Source of the DNA: Deltaproteobacteria bacterium
GTDB taxonomy: Bacteria > Myxococcota_A > UBA9160 > JAFDDA01
Assembly (NCBI GenBank): GCA_019311105.1
Contig: JAFDDA010000036.1
Span: 1 to 41,477 of the forward strand
DNA: 41,477 bases
Reading direction: 5' to 3'
Below, piece by piece: positions 29,614 through 37,022 of this stretch (its first letter is position 1; every line of letters begins with the position of its first letter). The translations under genes and the position numbers were made by a program. The notes under the pieces are model-generated. The model saw nothing but the letters and a program-made list of their open reading frames with translations. It did no database searches and had not been told where the DNA came from.

Positions 29614-31227
29614 TCAGGATAGCGCCGCCGGCGTCATGTCGGCTCGGTCACGAGTCGCAAACCGGCCCGTGCGTCCAGGCTGCCTCCTGGGCCTCGGGTT
29701 TTTCGGTCGTGAGGGGCGCTCTGTGCGCACGTGGACAGGAAGTCCCAGTGAGCGAGCCGCTGGGGCTCGCTCGCTGGGGCCCGGGGTGCCGGGCGGATCG
29801 CTGCGGAGGGTCAGTGCGCCTCGCCGAACTGCTTGCGGAGCTCGCTTCTGCACCATCAGCTCCCGACCGCGCAGATACGCCACCACCTCTTCGAGCGCGA
29901 GCGGCGCCTCCGCGTCGCGAGGGACCACCACGGCACAGACCATCTCGCCCCGCAGCTCGTCGGGCACCCCGATCACCGCGACGTCGGCGAGCGCCGGATG
30001 CTCGAGCAGCAGACCCTCGACTTCCTGGGCGCTGATGTTCTCGCCCTTGCGGATGATCACGTCCTTGAGGCGACCCGAGATGGTGAGGCAGTCGTTCGTG
30101 TCGATGAAGCCGAGATCCCCGGTCCGATAGAAGCCCTCTTCGTCGAAGGCGTCGGCGTTCAGGGCCTCGTCGATGTAGCCGAGGAAGAGCTGCGGGGCGC
30201 GAATCCGTAGCTCACCCTCCTCGCCGACATCCGCGAGCGAGCCGTCGCTCTTCACGACCTTGAGCTCGCTCCCCGCGAGATTGAGCCGCCCCTCGGTGTT
30301 GGCGAGCTGCTCGTCGGGGTCGTCGAGCCGGCCGAGGGCCACGACCGGGCACTCGGTCATTCCGTATACGGAGAGGATGCCTGCACCGCACTCCTCCTTG
30401 AGCGCATAGTGGAGCGGCGGTGGCTTCGGAGCCCCGCCTCCTTGGAAGACCCGAACCTCCGGAAAGATCGGCGCCTCGCCCTGCGTGCGCTGGACCTCCA
30501 GGTACATGCGATGGAAGGCCGTACCTGCACCGGCGTGGGTCACTCCGTGTTTGCCGAGGAAGGGGATCGTCGTCGCGGGATCGAAGCTCTCGACGATGAG
30601 ATGCGCGGCCCCCGTCGACAGTGCAGCGACCAGCGAGTTCACGCCCCCGAGGTGGGTCACCGGGAAGACCAGGCCGATGCGATCCGTGGGCGAGAGATCC
30701 ATTCCGACGGCCAGGCCGAAGGAGGCAGCCAGGAAGCCCTTGTCGGCATGGCGCGCGCCCTTCGGCTCCGACGTGGTGCCCGACGTGTAGAAGACCCAGC
30801 GCACCGCGTCGCCCGAGGTCGATGCCGGCGGCAGTGTTCCGGCGCTCTCCGGAAGCCGATCCTCCCACGGCCCGTCGGGGGCGATCAGCACATCGAGGCC
30901 CTCGATCTCCGCGGCCAGCTCCTTCGCCATGGCTTCGTAATCGAAGCCCCGGAAGCGATCGATCACGATCAGGAGCTGGGAACCGGTCTGACGCAGACAG
31001 TGGGAAACCTCGCGGCCGCGATAGATCGGGATGATCGGGTTCTGCACGGCACCGAGCCGAACCCCTCGTTCGTAGAGCGCCGACGCAAGTCGCTCCGCGG
31101 CATCCCGATACTGGGCGAAGGTCATCTCGCGATCCGATTCGTCGTGCCCGAAGAGACCCTGCGGCGTCGCGGCTGCGCGCGCCTCCACCAGCTCCCAGAG
31201 GGTGTCCGTCCTGATGATGTCCGCCAC
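29614..31227 (-). pseudogene. AMP-forming acyl-CoA ligase with two apparent internal deletions
   Basis: An ANL-superfamily acyl-CoA ligase resembling cyclohexanecarboxylate/medium-chain ligases. Intact parts: FYTSGTTSEPKG, SVYGMTECP, GFYRTGDLG and GRLKDVIIRKGENIS. Two segments seem missing. Near 31057 the text jumps from YERGV to RLGAVQNPIIPIYR, skipping about 25 residues usual in the family. At about 29844 the text MVQK runs into a wrong frame, skipping about 20 residues that hold the catalytic Lys; the family ending ELRKQFGEAH followed by a stop (29811-29813) is readable one frame over. In-frame reading instead goes on through an intergenic-looking tail with a hairpin to 29614. The start is GTG 31227 after GAGG. 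Probably inactive in adenylation, unless the deletions are assembly errors. Confidence 0.72.
29750..29772 (-). terminator. GC-rich hairpin after the original stop of the damaged ligase
   Basis: GAGCGAGCC-GCTGG-GGCTCGCTC: 9-bp perfect stem with a 5-nt loop. On the minus strand it lies about 40 bp after the TGA at 29811-29813, which is the family-expected end of the ligase. No U-tract follows, so it could be an attenuator, an mRNA 3'-end structure or a Rho-assisted terminator. Confidence 0.4.
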
Positions 31228-31384
31228 CGTTACCTCGAGATGCAGAGGGAAGAAGCGAGCGCGGGGTCCACCCCCGACGCGAGCGACGGCACAGGGTATC
31301 CGAACCGCCCGTGACGTGCGCCTCGGTCTGGACGGGCGCTCGCGGTGCCAGGCGCTCGCCCGACCGGATCCCGCCGGGCGTCGC

Positions 31385-32254
31385 TCAGCCGGATAGCGGC
31401 TCGATGACCTCGCTGCGAAAGCGCTCCAGAACCGGTCGTAGCTCGGCGAGATCACCCGTCGGCGGCGAGATCGTCACGCGGTCGACGCCGGCACGCTGAT
31501 AGCCTCGCGCCACTTCCGGGTCGAGAGTTCCCACGCAGGTGACTTCGATGGCGGCGGGGTCACGATCGTGCTCGTGCGCGGTCTTGGCGACGATCTTCAA
31601 GAGCCGCGCGAGCTCCTCGCCGTCGACACCGAGTGGATAGAACCCATCGCCGAAGCGACCCGCCCTGCGGGCGGCTGCCGCGCTGTGTCCACCGATGTGG
31701 ATCGGAACGCCACCGGGCTGGGCCGGCTTCGGCTGGCTGACGACGTCGTCGAAACGGATCGTCTCGCCCGCGAAGCTCGACCGCGGCGAGCGCCACAGGG
31801 CGCGCATGGCCTCGATGTACTCGTCCGTGCGCCGGCCGCGATCCGAAAACCGCGTTCCGACGGCCTCGGCCTCCTCGCGTACCCAGCCGACTCCCACCCC
31901 GAGCAGCATGCGCCCACCCGATAGGCGGTCGAGGCTGGCGAGGGTCTTGGCCAATACCACGGGATTGCGTTGCGGGAGGATCAGGATGCCGGTCGCCAGG
32001 CGAAGCTTCCGGGTTGCGGCCGCCACGTAGGCGAGCCAGATCAGCGGGTCTGGCTGGACGACGTCTTCGTGAAAGGGCGAGCGGCCACTCGCGTCGTAGG
32101 GGTAGCGCGACCGGTAGTCGGGACACATCACGACGTGATCGACGGCCCAGACCGACTCGAAGCCCATCTCCTCGGCGAGCCGTCCGAAGCTCGCCGCGTA
32201 GGCTCCCTCCTCGACGGGCGCCATCATGTAAGGAGCCATGATCCCAAACTTCAT
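31385..32254 (-). CDS. LLM-class (luciferase-like, F420-type) oxidoreductase
   Basis: A 289-residue luciferase-like TIM-barrel flavin/F420 oxidoreductase. Signatures: MKFGIMAPYM, GFESVWAVDHVVM, RNPVVLAKTLASLDRLSGGRMLLGVGVGWVREEAEAVG, and VPIHIGGHSAAAARRAGRFGDGFYP. The last two are typical of the actinobacterial/Binatota F420-dependent subgroup, though FMN use is possible. Members oxidise alcohols, reduce enones or act as monooxygenases. The ATG at 32254 has AAGGGAAG upstream. It lies between the SnoaL lipoprotein and the damaged ligase on the minus strand; there is a 157-bp gap before the ligase start. Confidence 0.9.
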   Translation of the reverse strand: MKFGIMAPYMMAPVEEGAYAASFGRLAEEMGFESVWAVDHVVMCPDYRSRYPYDASGRSPFHEDVVQPDPLIWLAYVAAATRKLRLATGILILPQRNPVVLAKTLASLDRLSGGRMLLGVGVGWVREEAEAVGTRFSDRGRRTDEYIEAMRALWRSPRSSFAGETIRFDDVVSQPKPAQPGGVPIHIGGHSAAAARRAGRFGDGFYPLGVDGEELARLLKIVAKTAHEHDRDPAAIEVTCVGTLDPEVARGYQRAGVDRVTISPPTGDLAELRPVLERFRSEVIEPLSG

Positions 32255-32292
32255 GCACGCTTCCCTTCGCCGGATTGCGGCGACGAATGCCC

Positions 32293-32784
32293 CTACGGGC
32301 TGCCCACCAACACCTTCGTGGCGAGGGCGGTATCCATGTACTCCTTGAACTCGACGACCTGCCCATCCCGGATCCGCAGCAGGAAGTGATACTCGTTGTG
32401 GTACTGCGCACCGCTCACGTGTGCGCCGTCGGAGTGTGCCTCGATGGCGACCCGATCACCCTCCGCCGTCATGGCGTCGATCGTAAATGCGAGGCCCTGG
32501 GGGAACGCCCCGAGGATCATGTGGGTGGCTCCGATGGCGTAGGCTTTGTCGTGACGGCCCGAGAACGGCATGGTCCCCGCGGTCCAGATCTCGAAGTCGT
32601 CGGCGTATAGCCGATCGACGGTTTCGACATCGCTTCGGCTGAGCGCGTCGAAGAGCTCGCGCACGATGCGGCGGTTTTCCGCAAGCCGTGCGTCCCGGTC
32701 GGGCCCGATGTGCGCGCACCCCATCTGGGTCGCAGCGAGCAACGAGATCGAGCAGGTGAGAAGACCGAGCCAGCGAATGTTCAT
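32293..32784 (-). CDS. SnoaL-like NTF2-fold lipoprotein
   Basis: A 163-residue protein with an N-terminal signal (MNIRWLGLLTCSISLLAATQ) and a lipobox-like site MGC with Cys23, so it is probably exported and lipid-anchored; Gln at -3 is not ideal. The rest is an NTF2-like domain: LAENRRIVRELFDALSRSDVETVDRLYADDFEIW, YHNEYHFLLRIRDGQVVEFKEYMDT, the standard ketosteroid-isomerase/SnoaL-like pattern. Most SnoaL-like proteins are cytoplasmic, so an envelope version next to an MFS carrier may bind or process substrate during uptake. The ATG has GGGAGG at 5-6 nt. A 25-bp tandem duplication separates it from the MFS stop. Confidence 0.82.
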   Translation of the reverse strand: MNIRWLGLLTCSISLLAATQMGCAHIGPDRDARLAENRRIVRELFDALSRSDVETVDRLYADDFEIWTAGTMPFSGRHDKAYAIGATHMILGAFPQGLAFTIDAMTAEGDRVAIEAHSDGAHVSGAQYHNEYHFLLRIRDGQVVEFKEYMDTALATKVLVGSP

Positions 32785-32791
32785 GAGACCT

Positions 32792-32841
32792 CCCGTTTGG
32801 GCTACTCCTCGGCGCGCCCGTTTAGGCTACTCCTCGGCGCG
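32792..32841. repeat. 25-bp tandem duplication covering the MFS gene end
   Basis: Two adjacent 25-bp units, 32792-32816 and 32817-32841, differ at one position (G/A). The second unit holds the last codons and stop of the MFS gene (Arg-Ala-Glu-Glu-stop); the first is an untranslated copy of the same gene end. It lies just upstream of the SnoaL lipoprotein ribosome site. Confidence 0.88.
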
Positions 32842-34140
32842 CAGCAGATCCTCTTGCAGCGTGCGGCTCGAGAGGTAGAAGAAGAACGCGCCCAGCACAC
32901 CCGTCGACGAGATCGTGAGCAGCGAGTAGCGGATCGCCTCGTCACCGAAGCGGGTCGCATAGAGGTCGTTGAGAACCCCCACCACCAAGGGCCCCGCCCC
33001 GGCCCCGACGATGTTGATGATGAAGAGCATGATCGCCGCCGCGGTCGCCCGCATGCGAAGCTTCGAGAGGTTCTGGTTCAGGGCATGCAACGCGGGCACG
33101 TACATGTTGGAGAGCAGGTAGAAGGGGAAGAAGCAGGCGAGCGCCACGGAGCTCGAGCCCGCCAGCAGGAAGGCGAACGCCAGCGGCAGTCCGATCAAGG
33201 TGACGATCGCGGGCAGGCGCATCTGCCAGGCCGGGTCGCGCGCACCCAGCCGATCGACGAGCCTTCCGCCCAGGTAGGTTCCGAGGCTCCCGCCGAGTCC
33301 GACCACGAGCGCCATCCACTTCCCGATGTCGAAGGGCGACATCCCGTGGACACGTCCGAAGAACTCGTAGCCCCACATCAGGACGCCGTAGCCCGTGATC
33401 GACAGGATCGAGGCGCCGATGACGAGGTTGACCCAGGCGCGGCAACCGAGCAGATGCCGGAGGGTCTCGTCGAAGGTCGCGTTCGCGGCCGGGCTCGCGA
33501 CCGCGTCCGCGTAGCCGCGCGGTGGCTCGCGGACCGTGAAGCGCACCACGAGTGCCAACAGAAGCCCCGGAATGCCCAGCACGATGAAGGCCGTGCGCCA
33601 GTCGAAGTTCTGGCGCAGGTAGCCGCCTCCGAGGTAGGCAATCGCGGACCCGACGTAGATCCCCCACGCGTAGATGCCGAGTGCGGTCGCGCGCTTCTCC
33701 TTCGGGAAGAGATCCGAGATGATCGAGTGCGATGGAGGGCTGCCCGCAGCCTCGCCGACCCCCACCAGGACGCGCGCCATGGCCAGCTGCGTGAAGCTCC
33801 GCGCAAGCCCGCTGGCGACCGTCATTGCGCTCCAGACGGTGAGTCCGAGGGCGATGATCGTGCGCCGGGTACCGCGGTCGGCCCAGCGGGCGATCGGAAT
33901 GCCGGCGATCGTGTAGAAGAGCGCGAAGGCAAACCCGACGAGCAGGCCCATCACGGTATCCGAGACCCCGAACTCCGCCTTGATGGGTCCGATGAAGACC
34001 GACAGCACCTGTCGATCGATGAAGTTGATCACGTAGACGGCGAACAGCACGCCGAGCACGTAGTTCGAGTAGGCGGGGGAGAACTCCCCGGCGCCTTCCT
34101 CTGCAGGCTCGGCCGCTTCCCGGCCGGGCTCGTCTCCCAT
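32827..34140 (-). CDS. MFS transporter, spinster-like
   Basis: A 437-residue major facilitator with about 12 membrane helices. It begins with an acidic cytoplasmic tail of about 25 residues, then NYVLGVLFAVYVINFIDRQVLSVFIGPIKAEFGVSD, the spinster-type opening, followed by the motif A-like loop IPIARWADRGTRRT and GVGEAAGSPPSHSIISDLFPKEKR. Family members carry lipids, terpenoids or organic acids, and this subgroup is often next to catabolic genes for hydrophobic compounds. The ATG at 34140 is used because the MFS text starts there. Uptake of the pathway substrate is the likely job. The stop lies in a tandem duplication (32792-32841). Confidence 0.9.
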   Translation of the reverse strand: MGDEPGREAAEPAEEGAGEFSPAYSNYVLGVLFAVYVINFIDRQVLSVFIGPIKAEFGVSDTVMGLLVGFAFALFYTIAGIPIARWADRGTRRTIIALGLTVWSAMTVASGLARSFTQLAMARVLVGVGEAAGSPPSHSIISDLFPKEKRATALGIYAWGIYVGSAIAYLGGGYLRQNFDWRTAFIVLGIPGLLLALVVRFTVREPPRGYADAVASPAANATFDETLRHLLGCRAWVNLVIGASILSITGYGVLMWGYEFFGRVHGMSPFDIGKWMALVVGLGGSLGTYLGGRLVDRLGARDPAWQMRLPAIVTLIGLPLAFAFLLAGSSSVALACFFPFYLLSNMYVPALHALNQNLSKLRMRATAAAIMLFIINIVGAGAGPLVVGVLNDLYATRFGDEAIRYSLLTISSTGVLGAFFFYLSSRTLQEDLLRAEE

Positions 34141-34211
34141 GCAGCACCTGCTTTCTTGGCACCGGGATCCCGCGACACTCGCAGGGCCGCTCGAGCGCGA
34201 CGGTGCAGTAT

Positions 34212-34249
34212 GCCACGCGCGGCGGCTCGATAAGCCACGCGCGGCGGCT
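34212..34249. repeat. 16-bp direct repeat, 22-bp period, upstream of the MFS gene
   Basis: GCCACGCGCGGCGGCT occurs at 34212-34227 and 34234-34249, in the 206-bp gap between the MFS start (34140) and the hydroxylase stop (34347). It may be a pair of binding sites in an MFS promoter or simply another small duplication. Nothing else in this gap is recognisable. Confidence 0.6.
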
Positions 34250-34346
34250 GGATCGGAGAATCGGGTTGCGAGGTCCGAGGGCTCCGCGTCGGAACGATTC
34301 CCCAGGGAATCCCATCGCCGGAGAGGTCGTCCCCGTTCGCGGCTGT

Positions 34347-35021
34347 CTACTCGGCCGTGCCGAAGAGGGTGTCGGGAATGGTGGTGAGGAACGCGTAGTT
34401 TCCTGCGAGATCCCTGCGGTGGTGCTTATCGTGCTTTACGGCCAGCCATCCCATGGTCCGAAGGGGGAAGCGCTGGAAGTTGATTCCCGCGTGGTTGACC
34501 ACGTTGAGCACCGTATAGCCGATGAAGAGCACCGCGAAGGCGGGGACACTGACGCCACCTACCAGCGCGAACGAGACGAGGAACGCGGCGAGGCCGAGGC
34601 AGGTCTCCAAGGGATGCAAGAGCAGGCTATCGATCCCGCGTGGATGCCTCGTCTTGTGGTGAACTTCATGGACGCTGCGGAGGATCTTCCACTCGTGGAA
34701 CGGGTACCGGTGAACGCCGTAGTAGATGAAGTCGTAGAGGAGGACCACGAGGACGATCTCCACCGGGATGCGCCAGAGCGCGACCGCGCCGGTATACAGC
34801 AGGTAATCGGAGAAGAGGTAGGCGCTCGTGACCATGAAGGTCACCGAAACGGCGGAGTTGAGCTTGACCGAACGCTGCAGGGTGGCGGAGTCGACCCCTC
34901 GCTCGGGATCTTCGCTGATGATGCCGTCCTTCATGGATGGGGAATTGAAGGCGACCTTCAGCCCGCGGAACGTCAGAAAGGAGGCCGTGTAGGCCAGGAA
35001 GAGGATGACGAAAATTTCCAT
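34347..35021 (-). CDS. Fatty acid hydroxylase / sterol desaturase family membrane di-iron enzyme
   Basis: A 224-residue integral membrane protein with the histidine clusters of the fatty acid hydroxylase superfamily: H104-x4-H109 (HRYPFH), H118-x2-HH (HEVHH), His177 (NHAG) and H197-x2-HH (KHDKHH). These bind two irons that hydroxylate or desaturate hydrophobic substrates using O2. Hydrophobic helices flank the clusters (residues 1-19, 58-78, 85-103, 140-172). Length is normal for bacterial members. The ATG at 35021 faces the TetR gene across an AT-rich gap, so expression is probably controlled by that regulator. It could start attack on a sterol- or lipid-like substrate imported by the neighbouring MFS carrier. 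Confidence 0.9.
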   Translation of the reverse strand: MEIFVILFLAYTASFLTFRGLKVAFNSPSMKDGIISEDPERGVDSATLQRSVKLNSAVSVTFMVTSAYLFSDYLLYTGAVALWRIPVEIVLVVLLYDFIYYGVHRYPFHEWKILRSVHEVHHKTRHPRGIDSLLLHPLETCLGLAAFLVSFALVGGVSVPAFAVLFIGYTVLNVVNHAGINFQRFPLRTMGWLAVKHDKHHRRDLAGNYAFLTTIPDTLFGTAE

Positions 35022-35100
35022 GGCGATCTCCTTCGCTCGGTGGCCGTGCGGGGGCGCGACTGCGCTCCGACGACTTCACCCGGCGTGAGGACAGAATCTT

Positions 35101-35140
35101 AAAACATTTTGCATATTGCGTGCAATGTAAAATATACCTA
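35101..35140. promoter_or_regulatory. AT-rich divergent promoter/operator between hydroxylase and tetR
   Basis: A sharp AT-rich island in otherwise GC-rich DNA, between starts 35021 (minus) and 35151 (plus). It contains ATTGC-GT-GCAAT (35115-35126) inside a larger imperfect palindrome, ATTTTGCAT (35106-35114) with ATGTAAAAT (35125-35133). TAAAAT (35128-35133) is a good -10 for tetR. The layout fits a TetR operator controlling both genes. Confidence 0.55.
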
Positions 35141-35150
35141 GTTTCTTCGC

Positions 35151-35795
35151 ATGGTTGACTCCCCGCGGCGCATCCAGCTCCCCGTTCCGGCCGCCCGGCC
35201 CCGCTCCCACGCGGAACGCAGCACCGAGACCCGCGCCGCGATCCTCTCGGCCGTGAGCGAGAGCGTGGCCGAGGTGGGTTTTGCGCGAACCACCGCGTCC
35301 GAGATCGCGCGCCGGGCGGGTGTGACCTGGGGTGCGGTCCAGCACCATTTCGGAGGCAAGGACGGAATGCTCACCGCCGTCCTCGAGGGCTCCTTCAACC
35401 GCTTCGCGGAGCGGGTCGAGAGCGTGCCGCGCGAGGGGCCCCTCGAAAAGCGGGTATCGCTCTTCGTCGATCGAGCGTGGGATCACTATTCGAGCGCCGA
35501 CTACCGGACGGCGAACGAGATCCTGCTGCATTTCCACGCCCGGGAAGACATCGATGAGGCCCCGGCCTGGTCGGCGATCATGGCCAAGGCGTGGAACGAC
35601 ATCTGGCATGAGATCTTCCACGCCGCCCCGATCTCGCGGCAGCGCCAAGTCCTTCTGGCCGGCTACACCCTCGCGACGCTCTCGGGCCTCGCGGGCCTGC
35701 TGCTTCTCTCGGGAGATCCCGCCGACTCGATGGCGCGAGATCTAGACATCCTGAAGCATCTGCTCATCCGCGAGTTCGCTGGCGAGGAAGGCTGA
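35151..35795 (+). CDS. TetR-family transcriptional regulator
   Basis: A 214-residue TetR-type repressor. The N-terminal helix-turn-helix spans about residues 26-72 (TRAAILSAVSESVAEVGFARTT, ASEIARRAGVTWGAVQHHFGGKDGML), with the family's Tyr/His-His-Phe pattern at its end. The C-terminal all-helical part would bind a ligand, perhaps a CoA ester or hydrophobic substrate. No clear ribosome site precedes the ATG at 35151, and the -10-like TAAAAT is only 18 bp upstream, so a very short or absent leader is possible. It is divergent from the membrane hydroxylase; an AT-rich palindrome between them is the likely operator. It is the only recognisable regulator in the window and may control several of the operons. 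Confidence 0.92.
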   Translation: MVDSPRRIQLPVPAARPRSHAERSTETRAAILSAVSESVAEVGFARTTASEIARRAGVTWGAVQHHFGGKDGMLTAVLEGSFNRFAERVESVPREGPLEKRVSLFVDRAWDHYSSADYRTANEILLHFHAREDIDEAPAWSAIMAKAWNDIWHEIFHAAPISRQRQVLLAGYTLATLSGLAGLLLLSGDPADSMARDLDILKHLLIREFAGEEG

Positions 35796-35820
35796 CGCCG
35801 CCCGGCTCGAGCGCCCCGCC

Positions 35821-36909
35821 TCAACCGAACCGACCGAGGACGGTCTCTGCCTCGGCCACCATGCCCTGCAGGATCTCGCGCACGGGCATCGCGCCGTCCA
35901 CGAAGGCGACACCCTGGCCCACGGCCTCGGTCATCAGATCGGCGCGGCGACTGTCGTTCGCCGCCTGTAGATAGTCGGACGAGAGGAGCATCTGGAAGGG
36001 GCTCTTCAGGACCTGCGGTGCGTCCTGCTTCTCCCACTCCTCGGTCCACGGACACTTGAGGATGCGCATCGTCTTTCCCGAGATGCAGGCCGTGCGGGTC
36101 GTATCGTCGCCGGTCGCCTGCAGGATGCGCTGCTTCACGAGCGGATCGACGTCGGATTCCTCCGACGCCAGCCAGGCGGTCCCGGTCCAGACGCCGGCCG
36201 CCCCCAGGCATAGCGCTGCAGCCAGGTGGCGCCCCGTCGTCACACCGCCGGCAGCGATTACCGGGGTGTCGCCGGCGACCTCCACCACCTCCGGCACGAT
36301 CGAGAAGGTCCCCACCGCTCCGGTATGGCCCGCGGCGTCGTACCCCTGCGCCACGACCATGTCTGCGCCCAGCGCGAGCACGTGGCGCGCCTGCCGGGTC
36401 GCGCCGATCAGGCCGATCATCAGGATGCCGCGATCGTGGGCGGCCTCGAAGAGGAACTCGGGGCTCCCCAGCCCCGTCGCGATCGCCGGCACGCGCTCGT
36501 CGAGCACGCATTCGATCTGCGCCAGGCCCAGACGCTTGTTGAGCCCCCCCCACTGACGCAGCGCCACGGGATTGTGGGGGAGCGGGACATCGTAGGCGGC
36601 GTGAATGCGCTCCTTGTACTGCATGTGGGATTCGGGGATCTGCGCGATCAGCTCTTCGGGAGTGCCCTGTCGGGGGGCATTCGACGGCAGCACGAGATCG
36701 ATCCCGAACGGCTTGTCGCCCACCTGCGAGCGCAGCCAGCGGATGTTCTCCTGGATCTCATCGGCCGTCTTCATCGCCTCGCCGAGCACGGCGAAGCCGC
36801 CCGCGCGGATCGCTGCGACCGCCACCTCACGACAGTGCGTGAAGGCGATCACGGGGTGCTCGATGTCGAGAACCTCGCATAGCCGGGTATGCAGCGAAGC
36901 GCCTGCCAT
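35821..36909 (-). CDS. Nitronate-monooxygenase-like flavoprotein (first)
   Basis: A 362-residue TIM-barrel FMN protein of the nitronate monooxygenase/2-nitropropane dioxygenase family. Landmarks: PVIAFTHCREVAVAAIRAGGFAVLGEA near the N-terminus, KPFGIDLVLPSN, AQGYDAAGHTGAVGTFSIVPEV around the FMN phosphate and IAAGGVTTGRHLAAALCLGAAGVWTGTAWL. Many members do not act on nitronates; IpdC of steroid degradation belongs to this family. I chose ATG 36909 (AAGGAG 7 nt upstream). An in-frame ATG at 36987 with GAGGAG would add 26 Gly-rich residues. It is a clear paralogue of the protein at 39458-40558, and the two flank the double CaiB gene. A flavin oxidoreductase step on a CoA ester is plausible. Confidence 0.88.
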   Translation of the reverse strand: MAGASLHTRLCEVLDIEHPVIAFTHCREVAVAAIRAGGFAVLGEAMKTADEIQENIRWLRSQVGDKPFGIDLVLPSNAPRQGTPEELIAQIPESHMQYKERIHAAYDVPLPHNPVALRQWGGLNKRLGLAQIECVLDERVPAIATGLGSPEFLFEAAHDRGILMIGLIGATRQARHVLALGADMVVAQGYDAAGHTGAVGTFSIVPEVVEVAGDTPVIAAGGVTTGRHLAAALCLGAAGVWTGTAWLASEESDVDPLVKQRILQATGDDTTRTACISGKTMRILKCPWTEEWEKQDAPQVLKSPFQMLLSSDYLQAANDSRRADLMTEAVGQGVAFVDGAMPVREILQGMVAEAETVLGRFG

Positions 36910-37022
36910 CGCGTTCTCCTTCTCCAGGCCACGCACGCCTAGCTCACCGCGACCTTCTCCACCTCCACCCGCGTCTTTCTTCGCCATGGGATCTCCTCGG
37001 GTGCAGCCCGCCGGCGCCAGGC

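Noticed and set aside
32710-34233. 507-codon plus-strand frame over the MFS gene
   Set aside because: Charged, repetitive composition; the minus strand gives a clear 12-helix transporter.
36910-36987. Upstream ATG at 36987 for the first nitronate-monooxygenase-like gene
   Set aside because: It has a fair ribosome site but adds a Gly-rich segment absent from the paralogue at 39458-40558; kept only as an alternative.
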